Shown: positions 1 to 9,480, counted from the stretch's first letter. The stretch: 64,000 nt of DNA from an uncultured Bacteroidaceae bacterium (GCA_905235525.1 CAJOLW010000005.1:62001-126000), one strand, 5' to 3'. Notes: generated from the letters alone by a model not told the origin. Translations and numbers: made by a program.

Positions 1-82
1 ATGCTGTCTCCGAGTTGCTTTTACCCTCAATACGTATGAAATTGGAAAAACTTAAGTTGAAAACAGGACTTTTTTTCATTTT
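1..82. other. Window edge, no gene seen
   Basis: This is the stretch downstream of the MATE gene, which is transcribed leftward. It is AT-rich with a run of T near 69-75. I see no supported gene or clear hairpin. A gene running in from outside the window cannot be excluded. Confidence 0.4.
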
Positions 83-1423
83 TCACGTTTTTTCTTTCAA
101 TCGCTTCAAAATAACCAAGAAAGTGGGCACCAAGAAGCAATCGGCTGCCAACCATGCGGCAGGGTCACCGATACAAACGCCTGTAAAGCCGATGGCGGGC
201 ACAAGAAAGAGGCTGACTAAGGCACGAGCCACTAACTCGCTCACACCTGACCACATGCTGAGTTTGGTCTTGCCCACTCCCTGCAAGGAATAGCGAAATA
301 CACACAACGTGCCAAGGAACACGTAGCAACAACTAGAGAGGCGGAGGAACTGTTCGCTGTAGTCGAGGATGCGCGTTTCGTCTTTATATATAAATAAGGT
401 GGAAATGTCGCGGGCAAAGAACCAAAGAATGAGGAACGTGACGACACTATACACCAGCATCATTCCAATGCCGTCCTTCAGTCCCGTGCGAATACGGTCA
501 TACTTCTTTGCCCCAAGGTTCTGCCCGCAATAGGTGGCAAGTGCCACACCGAGATTCTCGTAGGCACAGAGGAAGAACATCTTGATGCGCATCGCCGCCG
601 TGAAGGCAGTGGCGCATTCTGTGCCCAACGCATTGTTGGCACTCTGCAACATGATGGAGCCAATGGCTGTGATGGAAAACTGCAAACCCATCGGTACACC
701 CATGCAAAGCACAATCCACGCATCGAGCCATGACACTCTTTCTTCGGGCACATCTGCGTCTTGCTTCAGAATCGGGAACGCCCGTTTCATGTACACCATG
801 CACAGCAACAGGCTCACCAACTGCGCAATCGCCGTCGCCAAGGCTGCACCGCCCACTCCCATGCCACACACGAGAATGAACAGGAAATCGAGCACGATGT
901 TCAGCACCGCCGCCAACAAGAGGAAATAAAAAGGAGTCTTGCTGTCGCCCAACGCACGGATGATGCTTGCCAACAGATTGTAAACAAGATTGCAAGGGAT
1001 GGTGATGAACGTGATGAGCAGATAGGTGTAAGCATCCTCGAAGATTACCTCGGGAGTCTGCATCCATCGCAAAATATGGGCACAGAGCAACGAACACACA
1101 AACGCCAAAATGAACGAGAAGAACGCGCCCCACATATAACTCACCTTCACGTAACGCCTCACCTGAATATAATCCTGCGCACCAAAAGCCTGAGCAATCG
1201 GAATGCCAAAGCCACCCGTCAATCCGTTGCAGAAGCCCAAGATGAGGAACAACACGCTGCTGCTCGCTCCCACTCCAGCCAGTGCGTTCATGCCCAATGT
1301 CTGTCCCACAATCGCTGCATCAATCAGGCTGTATGCCTGTTGCAGCAAGTTGCCCAACAGCAATGGTGTCGCAAAATTCAGAATCAGCGGGAACGGCCGC
1401 CCCACCGTCATGTCCTTCGTCAT
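83..1423 (-). CDS. MATE family efflux transporter
   Basis: A 446-residue integral membrane protein of the MatE family (usual length about 440-460), which exports drugs or metabolites using a proton or sodium gradient. The N-terminus has the family layout: a short polar start, then a first helix region with GNLLQQAYSLIDAAIVGQ, where the Q-x-x-Y-S-L-x-D pattern is typical. About 12 hydrophobic segments follow. Its ATG overlaps the TGA stop of the upstream tadA-like gene by four bases (ATGA), so the two are probably translationally coupled. The substrate cannot be read from the sequence. A second in-frame ATG four codons in is an alternative start. Confidence 0.93.
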   Translation of the reverse strand: MTKDMTVGRPFPLILNFATPLLLGNLLQQAYSLIDAAIVGQTLGMNALAGVGASSSVLFLILGFCNGLTGGFGIPIAQAFGAQDYIQVRRYVKVSYMWGAFFSFILAFVCSLLCAHILRWMQTPEVIFEDAYTYLLITFITIPCNLVYNLLASIIRALGDSKTPFYFLLLAAVLNIVLDFLFILVCGMGVGGAALATAIAQLVSLLLCMVYMKRAFPILKQDADVPEERVSWLDAWIVLCMGVPMGLQFSITAIGSIMLQSANNALGTECATAFTAAMRIKMFFLCAYENLGVALATYCGQNLGAKKYDRIRTGLKDGIGMMLVYSVVTFLILWFFARDISTLFIYKDETRILDYSEQFLRLSSCCYVFLGTLCVFRYSLQGVGKTKLSMWSGVSELVARALVSLFLVPAIGFTGVCIGDPAAWLAADCFLVPTFLVILKRLKEKT

Positions 1424-1854
1424 CTCTTTCCCTTAAAAAAATCTTTCATAAAAGTGGCACATTCCGTTTCAAGCACCCCATTCATCACCACCGTCTTGGG
1501 GTGCAATGCCTGTGGGGCAAACCGTTGGAAACCACGCTTTTCATCGCTCGCACCATAGACGAGCCTGCCCAACTGGCTCCAGCCTATCGCCCCCGCACAC
1601 ATCACACATGGCTCCACCGTCACATACAACGCACACTTATCCAGATACTTTCCACCCAGATACTCAGCCGCCGCCGTAATCGCCTGCATCTCAGCATGCG
1701 CCGTCACATCGTGCAGCGTCTCCGTCAGGTTATGTCCCCTGCCTATCACCTGCCCGTCAGCCACCACTACTGCTCCTATAGGAATCTCCCCCTGAGCCAG
1801 TGCTTTCTGCGCCTCATCGAGAGCGAGCCTCATATACCGTTCGTCTGTAGTCAT
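1420..1854 (-). CDS. tadA: TadA-like tRNA adenosine-34 deaminase / nucleoside deaminase
   Basis: A 144-residue zinc-dependent cytidine/deoxycytidylate deaminase-fold enzyme. The zinc and catalytic residues are visible: H53-A-E55 in TAHAEMQAI, then C83 and C86 in EPCVMCAGAI. Length and motif spacing fit TadA, which deaminates A34 to inosine in tRNA-Arg(ACG), and also fit bacterial guanine/nucleoside deaminases of the same family. TadA is the more likely role because the active-site motifs match it and no other TadA is seen here. It is first in a two-gene run with the MATE exporter (4-bp overlap). The ATG start is clear. Confidence 0.9.
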   Translation of the reverse strand: MTTDERYMRLALDEAQKALAQGEIPIGAVVVADGQVIGRGHNLTETLHDVTAHAEMQAITAAAEYLGGKYLDKCALYVTVEPCVMCAGAIGWSQLGRLVYGASDEKRGFQRFAPQALHPKTVVMNGVLETECATFMKDFFKGKR

Positions 1855-1881
1855 CTGAATGAATAAACGATTTTAGAAAGA

Positions 1882-3569
1882 CTATTTCAAAAGCCATGCA
1901 ACAGGACTTTGGATAGCACGCAATCCTTTTGCCACACTTTGGGCATTGAGTTGTGCGCCCTTGAGGGAGGTGTGGGTGTGGTCGTTCTTGAAGTAGGCGG
2001 CGGCTTTCTTCTGTCCCATTTTGTCAAGAGCATCGGCAGTGATATTGTGCACATCGACAAATTCGCACCCTGTCTCACGTGCCACGGCACGGCACCAAGA
2101 GCCATAGGTCTCGTTGCGACGCTCTATGTAGGTCTTGCCCTGCTTCTCATTGACAGGATAGACGAAGCCACGGGAGTGACCATTGCCTTCGTGCCACTCA
2201 TTGCGTGGCGTGAGCGACAGCAACACAGGATAGGCTCCCTTTTCCTGCGCATCGCGTATCATTTTCTTGAGATACCAGCGGAGTAGATGACTTCATAGGC
2301 TCCACTGGAGTCCATGCGATAGACGGCACTGGAGTCTTTGGCGGTGGCAAGCACGCCACGTTCCTTGCCATCCTTGATGCCTCCGATGTCATTGTGACCG
2401 AACTGAATCAGCACCACATCCCCCTTCTCCAGAGAGTGATAGACTTCTTCCCAACGCCCCTCGTCAATGTAGGTACGGGTAGAACGACCTGCCATGGCTT
2501 GGTTCTGGAAGACGCACTTGGCAGGGTCGAAGACGGTGTAGCCCTGACTGCCCCATCCCCACATACCGTCGGGGTTGGAGTCCTCGTTCTTGCCAGTAGA
2601 GTCGCCGCAGAGGAAGACCATGGGCTTACCCTCTTGACGGTTTTGGTCACATCGCTTGGGATTGACCTTGTCGTTGAGACACGATTTGAGGAACGCCACC
2701 TGTGGGTCGTTGGAGGCAAGAATGCCCTCGGCGGCACTCTGTGCATTCATGCGAGCACCGTATGCAGAGGAATGTATCTTGTCAAGATAGAAGTGGTAGT
2801 TGGTCTTCCAAGGGCCATACGTTTCCAACTTGGTGGCAGAGATGTCGTTAAGGTCAATAACAGGTGTGTTTGTTTCCTTGCCGATGGCAAAGATGGCAGG
2901 CGTGAAGTCGGTGAGTTTTCGCTGAATACGCTTCGGATTGTCTGCTTCGTAATCGTTTCTGGGAGTCAATGTGAAGAGGATTGGGGTAGCGCCCTTAGCA
3001 CGTATCTCATTGATGAAACGGCGCATGTAGCCACCATACGTATAGACGGTTTCTTGCTTTTGCGTCACCTTATTATAAATGGAGATGGAATCTTCCCTCA
3101 CTTCCAGTTTCCTATCAGGACGATAACTGGAACGGGCACGAACAGAGTCAATAGAACCATTGTCGTTGTGTCCCAGTTCGAGGAACACATAGTCACCCTT
3201 TTTCACGGCTTCGAGCACTGGTTTCCAGAGCATCGTGTAAAAGGTGCGCGGTGACATGCCACCCAATGCATGATTCTCCACTGTAATCTTTTCTTCATCG
3301 TAATAGTCCTGGACATAATATCCCCATCCCCACTGACCATTCCTACCATTTCCGAGAGTGCCGGTACGCATGGTGCTGTTGCCCACAAGGAAAAGCACAG
3401 GGTTGTTTCCATTTCTGCTATTGCCAGGTATTGGACGCACTTGATTGGCGATGTCGATGGAATCAGATGTGAAATCACGTACTCCGTTGACGCCAACCCT
3501 GATGTCGCGCTGAGCATAAGAAACGAAAAGTGAAAAACTAAAAACTAAAAGTGAAAGTATCTTTTTCAT
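1882..3569 (-). pseudogene. Tandem SGNH/GDSL esterase (rhamnogalacturonan acetylesterase-like), frameshifted
   Basis: A secreted protein with signal peptide MKKILSLLVFSFSLFVSYAQ and two SGNH hydrolase domains. Domain 1 has GNSTM, LGHND and DKIHSSAYG; domain 2 has CGDSTG, FGHND and NDHTHTSLKG. These are SGNH blocks I, III and V of the kind found in rhamnogalacturonan (pectin) acetylesterases. The reading frame breaks in domain 2 at about 2275: the first part ends at 2259 shortly after VIYSAG, and the rest (YLKKMIRDAQEKG, then SLTPRN) continues in another frame to 1882. Restoring one base (GG-N before TAT) rejoins them into about 560 residues and matches GGYMRRF of domain 1. The start is the ATG at 3569; the upstream TTG is less likely. 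It is either a real mutation or a sequence error. Domain 1 alone could still be made. Confidence 0.82.
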
Positions 3570-3578
3570 ATCTGCCAA

Positions 3579-4088
3579 TTATTTTATCAGTTGTACACGT
3601 TCGAGTTCACTTTCAAAGTTTGGCGTAAAAATGCCTTTGCCCAGATTCTCCTTGATTTCCTGCGGTGTCCAAAAACGCCCCCCGTCTAGTTCGTCAGAGG
3701 GAGTGATATCACCATCATAGAGGGTCTTGTGAACAAACACCAGTTCCTTTTCGCGGGCACTCTCAAAGACATACTGTGTGAGGCGTTCTGGGGTGAAGTC
3801 CGTAATGCCCAGTTCTTCACGCACCTCACGTTTCAGCGCATCCTCGACGCATTCACCGAGATCGACATGTCCACCCACAGCGGTATCCCACTTGCCAGGT
3901 TGGATGTCTTTCCATTCAGGGCGTTTCTGAAGGTAGAGTTCGCCCTTGCTGTTGAACACATGCAGATGCACCACGGGATGCAGCAACTTGCTGCCGCCAT
4001 GACATTCGCCACGTGTGGCGGCACCTGTGATGTTACCTTCCTCATCGACAATGGGGAACATTTCTTCATGATTATCTTTCATAAGCAT
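3579..4088 (-). CDS. Nudix hydrolase
   Basis: A 169-residue Nudix-fold enzyme. The Nudix box GX5EX7REUXEEXGU is complete: it starts at GGHVDLGE and runs through REVREELG. The N-terminus (FPIVDEEGN, then RGECH and LLHPVVHLHV) resembles the isopentenyl-diphosphate isomerase-like / YfcD branch, so the substrate may be a nucleoside or isoprenoid diphosphate; this is not determined. The chosen ATG at 4088 shares its A with the TGA of queA (TGATG), which suggests translational coupling; an ATG at 4082 is also possible. The SGNH esterase gene begins 9 bases downstream, so queA, nudix and esterase form one leftward run. Confidence 0.88.
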   Translation of the reverse strand: MLMKDNHEEMFPIVDEEGNITGAATRGECHGGSKLLHPVVHLHVFNSKGELYLQKRPEWKDIQPGKWDTAVGGHVDLGECVEDALKREVREELGITDFTPERLTQYVFESAREKELVFVHKTLYDGDITPSDELDGGRFWTPQEIKENLGKGIFTPNFESELERVQLIK

Positions 4089-5307
4089 CAAGGTATCAAG
4101 AGGGATGAATCGCCATAACTCAAGAAACGGAAATCGTGACTGAGGGCATAGTCATACACCTTTCGCCAATCGCCTTTCAGGAAGGCAGACACAAGCAGCA
4201 ACAGGGTTGACTGCGGCTGATGGAAGTTGGTAACCATGCGTTTCACGATATGGTAGTCGTATCCAGGGGCGATGATGATTTGTGTGGACGAATGGAGGAC
4301 ATCTATCTGATGCTTGTCCATATAGGCGAGAAGCGATTGAAGGGAGTCGAGCGTTGACGGTTGAGAGTTGACCGCCTCATAAGGCATCCATTGGGGCACG
4401 TGGAGGTCTTCTTCGCCTTGTTGGGCAAGGATGCCCATATAGTAGAGGCTCTCAAGCGTACGCACGCTGGTGGTTCCCACCGCGATTGCCTCTCCACCAT
4501 GAGCAATCAGTTTCTCGATGGTTTGCCGACGCACGGCGATATGTTCCGTGTGCATGTCGTGCCCACCAATCTCTTCGCTCTTCACAGGCTTGAAAGTACC
4601 TGCACCCACATGCAACGTCAGTTCTTCACGGTCAATGCCTGCCACATCCAATGCCTTGAGCACTCGTTCCGTGAAATGGAGCCCTGCTGTTGGTGCAGCG
4701 ACAGAGCCTTTGATTTTGGAATAGACCGTTTGGTAAGTCGTCTTGTCACTCTCCTGTGTCTCACGATTGAGATAGGGAGGAATGGGCAGTTCACCTACCG
4801 CATCCAGCAGTTCCGCCCATGTATAATTGCCGTTCCAAGAAAATTCGACGATATGCGAAGTGCCATGCAACCCTTTACGTTCACAGGCAAGAGTGAGGGC
4901 CGTTCCATCTTCTCTATTTCACGGAAAAGTTTGCCCTCTTTCCATTTCTTCAGATTGCCCACCAGACAATACCACTGCACACTTCCCTTTTGGGAGAAGT
5001 TCAACTGATAGTCGTTGGGGAGAGCAGGTTCGAGGCAAAAGACCTCTATCAAAGCCCCCTGCACACCCTCTGTGGAAGCCTTGCGGAAATGCAGACGTGC
5101 CTGAATGACCTTTGTGTTGTTGAACACCATCAAGGCTCCACTGGGCAGATACTTCGGCAGGGAACTGAACACGTCTTCAGTCACCTGACCGTGCTGATAG
5201 ATGAGCAACTTGCTGGCATCGCGCTCTGCCAAGGGAAACTTCGCAATGCGCTCATCGGGCAAGTCGTAGGAATAATCTTGTATATGTATATTCTTGGGAT
5301 TCTGCAT
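4088..5307 (-). pseudogene. queA: QueA: S-adenosylmethionine:tRNA ribosyltransferase-isomerase, frameshifted
   Basis: QueA transfers and isomerises the ribosyl part of SAM onto 7-aminomethyl-deazaguanine in tRNA to make epoxyqueuosine. The N-terminal part (5307 to about 4905) carries IHIQDYSYDLPDERIAKFPL and LMVFNNTKVIQARLHF. The C-terminal part (about 4903 to 4088) carries HGTSHIVEF, AAPTAGLHFTERVL, LHVGAGTFKPV and TNFHQPQSTLLLLVSAF. The two halves are in different frames. Adding one base at about 4903/4904 (TT to TTT on the plus strand) joins them through TALTLACERKGLHG into about 406 residues, the longer Bacteroidetes form of the family. The frameshift is a homopolymer-type deletion, so it may be a sequencing error or a real lesion. 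Downstream coupling to the Nudix gene is intact. Confidence 0.85.
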
Positions 5308-5322
5308 TTTTCAAGTCTATTT

Positions 5323-6090
5323 TTAATCAGTCAGGAAACGTACTTCCTTGAACTCGTAACGCGCCACATTGCCGTTCTCGAAACGGAGACGAAGATGCCC
5401 CGTCGGCTCCACCTCTGCCATCTCTGCCATGAACTCACCACGTGCATCGCTGTATCGGTGAAAGCCCTCACGGCGGTAAAGATGCTGCATATATAACTGG
5501 CGGACAGTATCTTCCTGCCCCTCCTGCAACAAGGCATACAAGCGTTGGAAATGATGGAGAAGCGAGGAGAGGATTTCTTCCCTGTCATGTTCCCTTCCTG
5601 TCAGCAGACACAAGGAAGTGGGATTAGGAGCATCACTTCGGAACACCGTCTGGTTGATATTGATGCCCACCCCAATGATGCAGTTAGAGATGTGCTTTCC
5701 CTGAAGGTCACACTCTATCAAGGTACCGCTAATCTTATGCTCATTTATATATATGTCGTTGGGCCACTTCACTTCAACTCCTTCCACATACAGCGACAAA
5801 GTCTGCTGAATGGCAACCGCCATGCACTGCGAAAGTAAAAACTGTTGAGATGCCAAAATAAAGTCTGGATGACACAGCAAGGAAAAGGTCAGATTTTTGC
5901 CTTTTTCAGTCTCCCACGCATTACCTTGCTGTCCTCTTCCCCTTGTCTGGTCATCTGCCACGACTAATGTGAAACCAGATTTTGAATTCTTCGTCATCCC
6001 ATATCCTGCCCCATCTTTCTGCAACATCGCCCGTATAAAGGAATTGGTTGAATCGACGGTAGAAAGATTCATACGTGAAATGCTAATCAT
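5323..6090 (-). CDS. birA: Biotin--[acetyl-CoA-carboxylase] ligase (BirA-type, no DNA-binding domain)
   Basis: This enzyme activates biotin with ATP and attaches it to the carboxyl carrier protein of biotin-dependent carboxylases. The biotinyl-AMP loop is visible as GRGQQGNAWETEKGKNLTFS, followed by KWPNDIYINEHKISGTLIE, which holds the conserved K-W-P-N-D and K-I-x-G motifs. There is no N-terminal helix-turn-helix, so it is a group I ligase and not a repressor. The longest frame starts at a TTG at 6099. I prefer the ATG at 6090, which lies just below a TAACTTTG -7 box; an ATG at 6072 is also plausible. Confidence 0.92.
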   Translation of the reverse strand: MISISRMNLSTVDSTNSFIRAMLQKDGAGYGMTKNSKSGFTLVVADDQTRGRGQQGNAWETEKGKNLTFSLLCHPDFILASQQFLLSQCMAVAIQQTLSLYVEGVEVKWPNDIYINEHKISGTLIECDLQGKHISNCIIGVGININQTVFRSDAPNPTSLCLLTGREHDREEILSSLLHHFQRLYALLQEGQEDTVRQLYMQHLYRREGFHRYSDARGEFMAEMAEVEPTGHLRLRFENGNVARYEFKEVRFLTD

Positions 6091-6107
6091 ACTTTGCAAT
6101 TTTCATG

Positions 6108-6115
6108 CAAAGTTA
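6108..6115 (-). promoter_or_regulatory. -7 box upstream of birA
   Basis: TAACTTTG on the minus strand matches the Bacteroidetes -7 consensus TAnnTTTG. It lies 18 bases from the birA ATG at 6090, leaving a very short leader. Confidence 0.55.
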
Positions 6116-6186
6116 GCACAAAAAGCAGGAAAAATATCCTCAAAAATCATTATTTTTCCTCTGAAATGAGAAAAAAACGATTTATA

Positions 6187-6219
6187 TTTGTGTTTTTACC
6201 AAACAATTCCTTACATTTG
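6187..6219 (+). promoter_or_regulatory. Promoter of the sensor kinase gene
   Basis: A TTTG at 6187-6190 (-33 element), then 21 bases, then TACATTTG at 6212-6219 (-7 element). The spacing fits the Bacteroidetes housekeeping sigma pattern. It implies a leader of about 65 bases before the ATG at 6291. Confidence 0.6.
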
Positions 6220-6290
6220 CCATTCGATTATCAATTAGTGAGAGAATTACGACCTATTTTTAACAAAATAACTTACATCCATTAAAAATT

Positions 6291-8162
6291 ATGCGGCTAA
6301 TCCGTAGTATCATATTATTACTATTATTAAACTGTCCTCTATCCCATTTTGCTCAGAGCGTAAACTTCAGCAAAAAGGATGTGGAAGGTGTGTTATTGAA
6401 ATTAGACAATGCCATTGAACACAAAAAAGATTATCAGACCATACGCAGAACGTATGCAGATAGTTTGGAACAAGTGGTCAATTCATGTCCTGTTGATGTT
6501 TACGTGGATAAATGCAAAGAATTATATGAGGCTTTGTCCAAATTCGATGGAAGACAAGCACTCAAGACTTTGCAACGCATTCAGAAGACCGAAGAATACG
6601 AAAACGACCCCAACCTTCAGGCATGGGTCAAACTGAATGCGTCAAACACCTATGGAATCATGGGGCTATATTACAAGGCTGACAACCTGACGGCAAGCAT
6701 CGAACCCACACAACTTTCAAGGGAGGAATTATTACATTATTACTTCACATGCCAGAGCAACTACAAAAAGATGGTAGAGTACATGGCAGACATCAGCATT
6801 GTGATGGATGAGGAAAAACAGATGATGACCTACTATGACAACATCATAGATTTATTGCCTGAAGGTAATAAAAAAGACATCGTGATTGCAGACCAAGACG
6901 TCTATTTCAATCACCCCAAGGAAGCATTAAATGTTCTTTCCGATAAGTTTCCGAAAGCAAAAGGAGAAGACCTCGACATGATGTGCATCACATTGGCTTC
7001 TGCTCATCAATTGCTGAACCATCGGCAGAACTACATATACTATCTTGCCACCACTTCCATCCACAACATTGAGAACGGCAATACACAATACGAGGCTCTA
7101 CCCTATCTCATCCATGCTCTATATGACGAGGGGGATATTGACCGCGCCTACACCTACTTGATGTGTACAATGGAAGATGCCAACGCCTATCCTTCCAGAA
7201 GGCTTGCCTTAGACGTGTCAAAATACTTTCCGCTCATCAATTCTGCGTACAGTTCACACAAAGCGTACCTTATCCAGAGCAGCAAGGTGAAGCGCAATTC
7301 ACTCGTCATCACCCTCACATTGCTGGCATTGGCTCTGGGTGTTGCATTCTTCCTTGGATGGAGACAAAACAAAGCAGCAGAAGAGAGAAGACGAGCCAAC
7401 CAACTCCAGAAGGCACTTGATCAGGCTGCCATTGCCGACCGCATCAAAACCGTGTTCATCCAGAACATGAGACACGAGATTCGTACCCCACTCAACGCCA
7501 TCATGGGATTTGCCCAGTTGATGTCCAATGATCTGTCCGACGAAGAACGTGCCACCTACAACGGTTACATCCAGGAAAGCAACAACCAACTCCTCTCCAC
7601 GCTTGATGACATCATCGATGTAAGCAACATGGAAGTCGGAACCTTCAACTTCCGATTTGAAGAGATGGATGTTGATGAACTTTGTCAAGAACACATAGAA
7701 AATAATCAAGAAATGCTGCCTGCTGGGGTCAAATTTATTTATGAACCTATGGAGAACGGCATGACACTCTTCTCTGACAAGAAACGCATTGGACAAGTTA
7801 TCCACAACTTGATTTCCAATGCCTGCAAAAATACAGCAAGTGGAACCATCACGCTGAACGTTGCCCACTGCATTGAGAATAACAGTTTACAATTCATTGT
7901 AACAGACACTGGCACAGGCGTTCCACCCGAGAAAGCCGATGTAATTTTTGAGCACTTCGAAAAACTTGATCACTACAGTCCTGGACTTGGACTCGGACTT
8001 TACGTGTGTCGTCTCATCGCACGTGCCCTTGGAGGAGACATTCATCTTGACACCTTCTATACAGATGGTGCGCGTTTTGTCTTTACCATCCCCAATTACC
8101 AGATGCCAGAAGAAGAGGAAGAAAACATTGAGCAGGAACTGATGCAAGAGGTCAATTTATGA
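6291..8162 (+). CDS. Membrane sensor histidine kinase with helical-repeat periplasmic domain
   Basis: A 623-residue protein. An N-terminal signal sequence (RSIILLLLLNCPLSHFAQS) is followed by about 300 residues of helical TPR-like sensor region. A transmembrane helix lies near residues 335-355 (LVITLTLLALALGVAFFLGW), then a short coiled linker. The HisKA domain has H395 in MRHEIRTPLNAIMGF. The HATPase domain shows the N-box (LISNACKN), DTGTGVP (G1) and GLGLGLYVCR (G2). There is no receiver domain, so the partner regulator lies elsewhere; no regulator gene is adjacent. It probably signals an envelope condition. The gene downstream on the same strand (8206) is only 43 bases away. Confidence 0.9.
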   Translation: MRLIRSIILLLLLNCPLSHFAQSVNFSKKDVEGVLLKLDNAIEHKKDYQTIRRTYADSLEQVVNSCPVDVYVDKCKELYEALSKFDGRQALKTLQRIQKTEEYENDPNLQAWVKLNASNTYGIMGLYYKADNLTASIEPTQLSREELLHYYFTCQSNYKKMVEYMADISIVMDEEKQMMTYYDNIIDLLPEGNKKDIVIADQDVYFNHPKEALNVLSDKFPKAKGEDLDMMCITLASAHQLLNHRQNYIYYLATTSIHNIENGNTQYEALPYLIHALYDEGDIDRAYTYLMCTMEDANAYPSRRLALDVSKYFPLINSAYSSHKAYLIQSSKVKRNSLVITLTLLALALGVAFFLGWRQNKAAEERRRANQLQKALDQAAIADRIKTVFIQNMRHEIRTPLNAIMGFAQLMSNDLSDEERATYNGYIQESNNQLLSTLDDIIDVSNMEVGTFNFRFEEMDVDELCQEHIENNQEMLPAGVKFIYEPMENGMTLFSDKKRIGQVIHNLISNACKNTASGTITLNVAHCIENNSLQFIVTDTGTGVPPEKADVIFEHFEKLDHYSPGLGLGLYVCRLIARALGGDIHLDTFYTDGARFVFTIPNYQMPEEEEENIEQELMQEVNL

Positions 8163-8205
8163 ACAACCCTCCAACATCAGCGAGATTCCTCCAACAAGTA
8201 GAAGA

Positions 8206-8646
8206 ATGAATCTGCGACGTACCATACACCTCCTATTCACCGCACTCCCCCGCGCTCTCCATCGACGTGGGTATGGCATCCAGTCACCTTGGGCATACGA
8301 ACTTGTCCGTGATGTTCTCTTCGAACCACTCCACTACTATGCCTATGAAGAGGAAAGGCTCAACACCCCATTGGAACGGCAACTCTACCGCATACGCAAC
8401 CACTATCAGGGATGCCCCATCATCATCATTGGCACAAAGGGAGAGGCGGCAGCCCTCCAATATGAAGAGACACTACAAAAAGCCACCCCCGACACCGTTC
8501 TTATTATAGAACACATCCATGATGAGAATGCTGAACTTTGGACCTGTATAGTTCATGACCAACGAGCCATCATCACCTTTGACATGAGACAACGAGGCTT
8601 GGTCTTTTTCGACAAAAAACGCATCAAACAAAACTACCTCTTATAA
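8206..8646 (+). CDS. Short SAM-methyltransferase-like protein lacking the central fold
   Basis: A 146-residue cytoplasmic protein. The start (LHRRGYGIQSPWAYELVRDV) resembles the N-terminal motif of a Bacteroidetes class I methyltransferase-like family with a G-x-G-I-x-S-P-x-x-Y pattern. The end (FDMRQRGLVFFDKKRIKQNY) resembles the last strands of the same proteins. The segment between is too short to hold a full SAM-binding Rossmann fold and no GxGxG motif is visible. It could be a reduced relative, perhaps catalytically dead. It lies between the kinase gene and the cobalamin adenosyltransferase gene, with 20 bases to the latter. The family link is from memory; no search was run. Confidence 0.7.
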   Translation: MNLRRTIHLLFTALPRALHRRGYGIQSPWAYELVRDVLFEPLHYYAYEEERLNTPLERQLYRIRNHYQGCPIIIIGTKGEAAALQYEETLQKATPDTVLIIEHIHDENAELWTCIVHDQRAIITFDMRQRGLVFFDKKRIKQNYLL

Positions 8647-8666
8647 ACTTAAATTCTTTTATTCTT

Positions 8667-9209
8667 ATGAAAATATACACCCGCACTGGCGATCAAGGAA
8701 TAACCTCTCTCGTCGGAGGGCAGCGAGTCAGCAAAACCTGTACAAGACTCGAGTCTTATGGAACCATTGATGAACTCTGTTCACACATCGGGTTGCTCAT
8801 CACTTACTGCATCGACACCCATGACCAGAGTTTCCTCACCGACATCCAACGCGCCCTCTTCAAAGTGGGGGGCTACCTTGCCACCGACACCAGTCAACGT
8901 GAAGTGCGACCTACCAGCATCGTCACTGCCGACATGGTGACTACGCTCGAACAAGAAATCGACCGCATCAATGCCACCTTGCCCCCCTTCCGTTGTTTCG
9001 TTCTTCCTGGAGGTTGTCTGGCTGCCGCACAAAGCCATGTCTGCCGCACTGTTTGCCGACGAGCAGAGCGCCGTATCCTTGCCCTCAGCGAAGAAGGCGC
9101 ACAAGTTGATTCACAAGTAGTTGCTTACGTCAACCGACTCAGCGATTACCTCTTCGTTCTTGCACGCAAACTCAACGTTGAAAAAAATCGTCCCGAAATT
9201 ATTTTGTAG
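8667..9209 (+). CDS. Cob(I)alamin adenosyltransferase, PduO type
   Basis: A 180-residue ATP:corrinoid adenosyltransferase that adds the adenosyl group to the cobalt of corrinoids. The PduO N-terminal ATP-binding motif TRTGDQGITSLVGG is present. So are YGTIDELCSHIG in the first helix region and the C-terminal RTVCRRAERRI plus VNRLSDYLFVLAR. Length fits the single-domain family (about 180-190). Functionally it belongs with the cobalamin operon at 11-16.8 kb, although it lies on the opposite strand. It makes adenosylated corrinoid for that operon or for coenzyme B12. Confidence 0.93.
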   Translation: MKIYTRTGDQGITSLVGGQRVSKTCTRLESYGTIDELCSHIGLLITYCIDTHDQSFLTDIQRALFKVGGYLATDTSQREVRPTSIVTADMVTTLEQEIDRINATLPPFRCFVLPGGCLAAAQSHVCRTVCRRAERRILALSEEGAQVDSQVVAYVNRLSDYLFVLARKLNVEKNRPEIIL

Positions 9210-9233
9210 AAAAAAAAATAAGTTGTACTTTTG
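9203..9233 (+). promoter_or_regulatory. Promoter of the small DUF2795-like gene
   Basis: TTTG at 9203-9206, 19 bases, then TACTTTTG at 9226-9233. It overlaps the stop of the adenosyltransferase gene and sits about 30 bases before the ATG at 9262. Confidence 0.6.
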
Positions 9234-9261
9234 CACCCCAAAACAAATAAACACTAAAACT

Positions 9262-9480
9262 ATGTATTGGACACTCGAATTAGCCTCAAAACTGGAGGAC
9301 CCTTGGCCAGCAACCAAAGAGGAGTTGATTGACTATGCTACACGTTCTGGTGCGCCTCTCGAAGTGATTGAAAACCTCGAAGAAATCGAGGACGAAGGTG
9401 ACATATACGAATCCATCGAAGAGATCTGGCCCGACTATCCCTCAAAAGAAGACTTCCTCTGGGACGAGGAGGAGTATTAG
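9262..9480 (+). CDS. Small acidic DUF2795-like protein
   Basis: A 72-residue acidic protein starting MYWTLELASKLEDPWPATKE and ending in WDEEEY. It contains the DUF2795 pattern (PATKEELIDYATRSGAP followed by VIENLEEIEDEGDIYESIEEI). This small cytoplasmic family is widely conserved in Bacteroidetes with no known function. The ATG at 9262 follows its own promoter, so the longer frame beginning at a TTG at 9121 is rejected. The last codons and stop lie in the first copy of a 113-bp tandem repeat. Confidence 0.82.
   Translation: MYWTLELASKLEDPWPATKEELIDYATRSGAPLEVIENLEEIEDEGDIYESIEEIWPDYPSKEDFLWDEEEY

Noticed and set aside
2394..3254. A 286-codon open frame opposite the SGNH esterase
   Set aside because: Antisense to a protein with clear catalytic motifs; no independent coding evidence.
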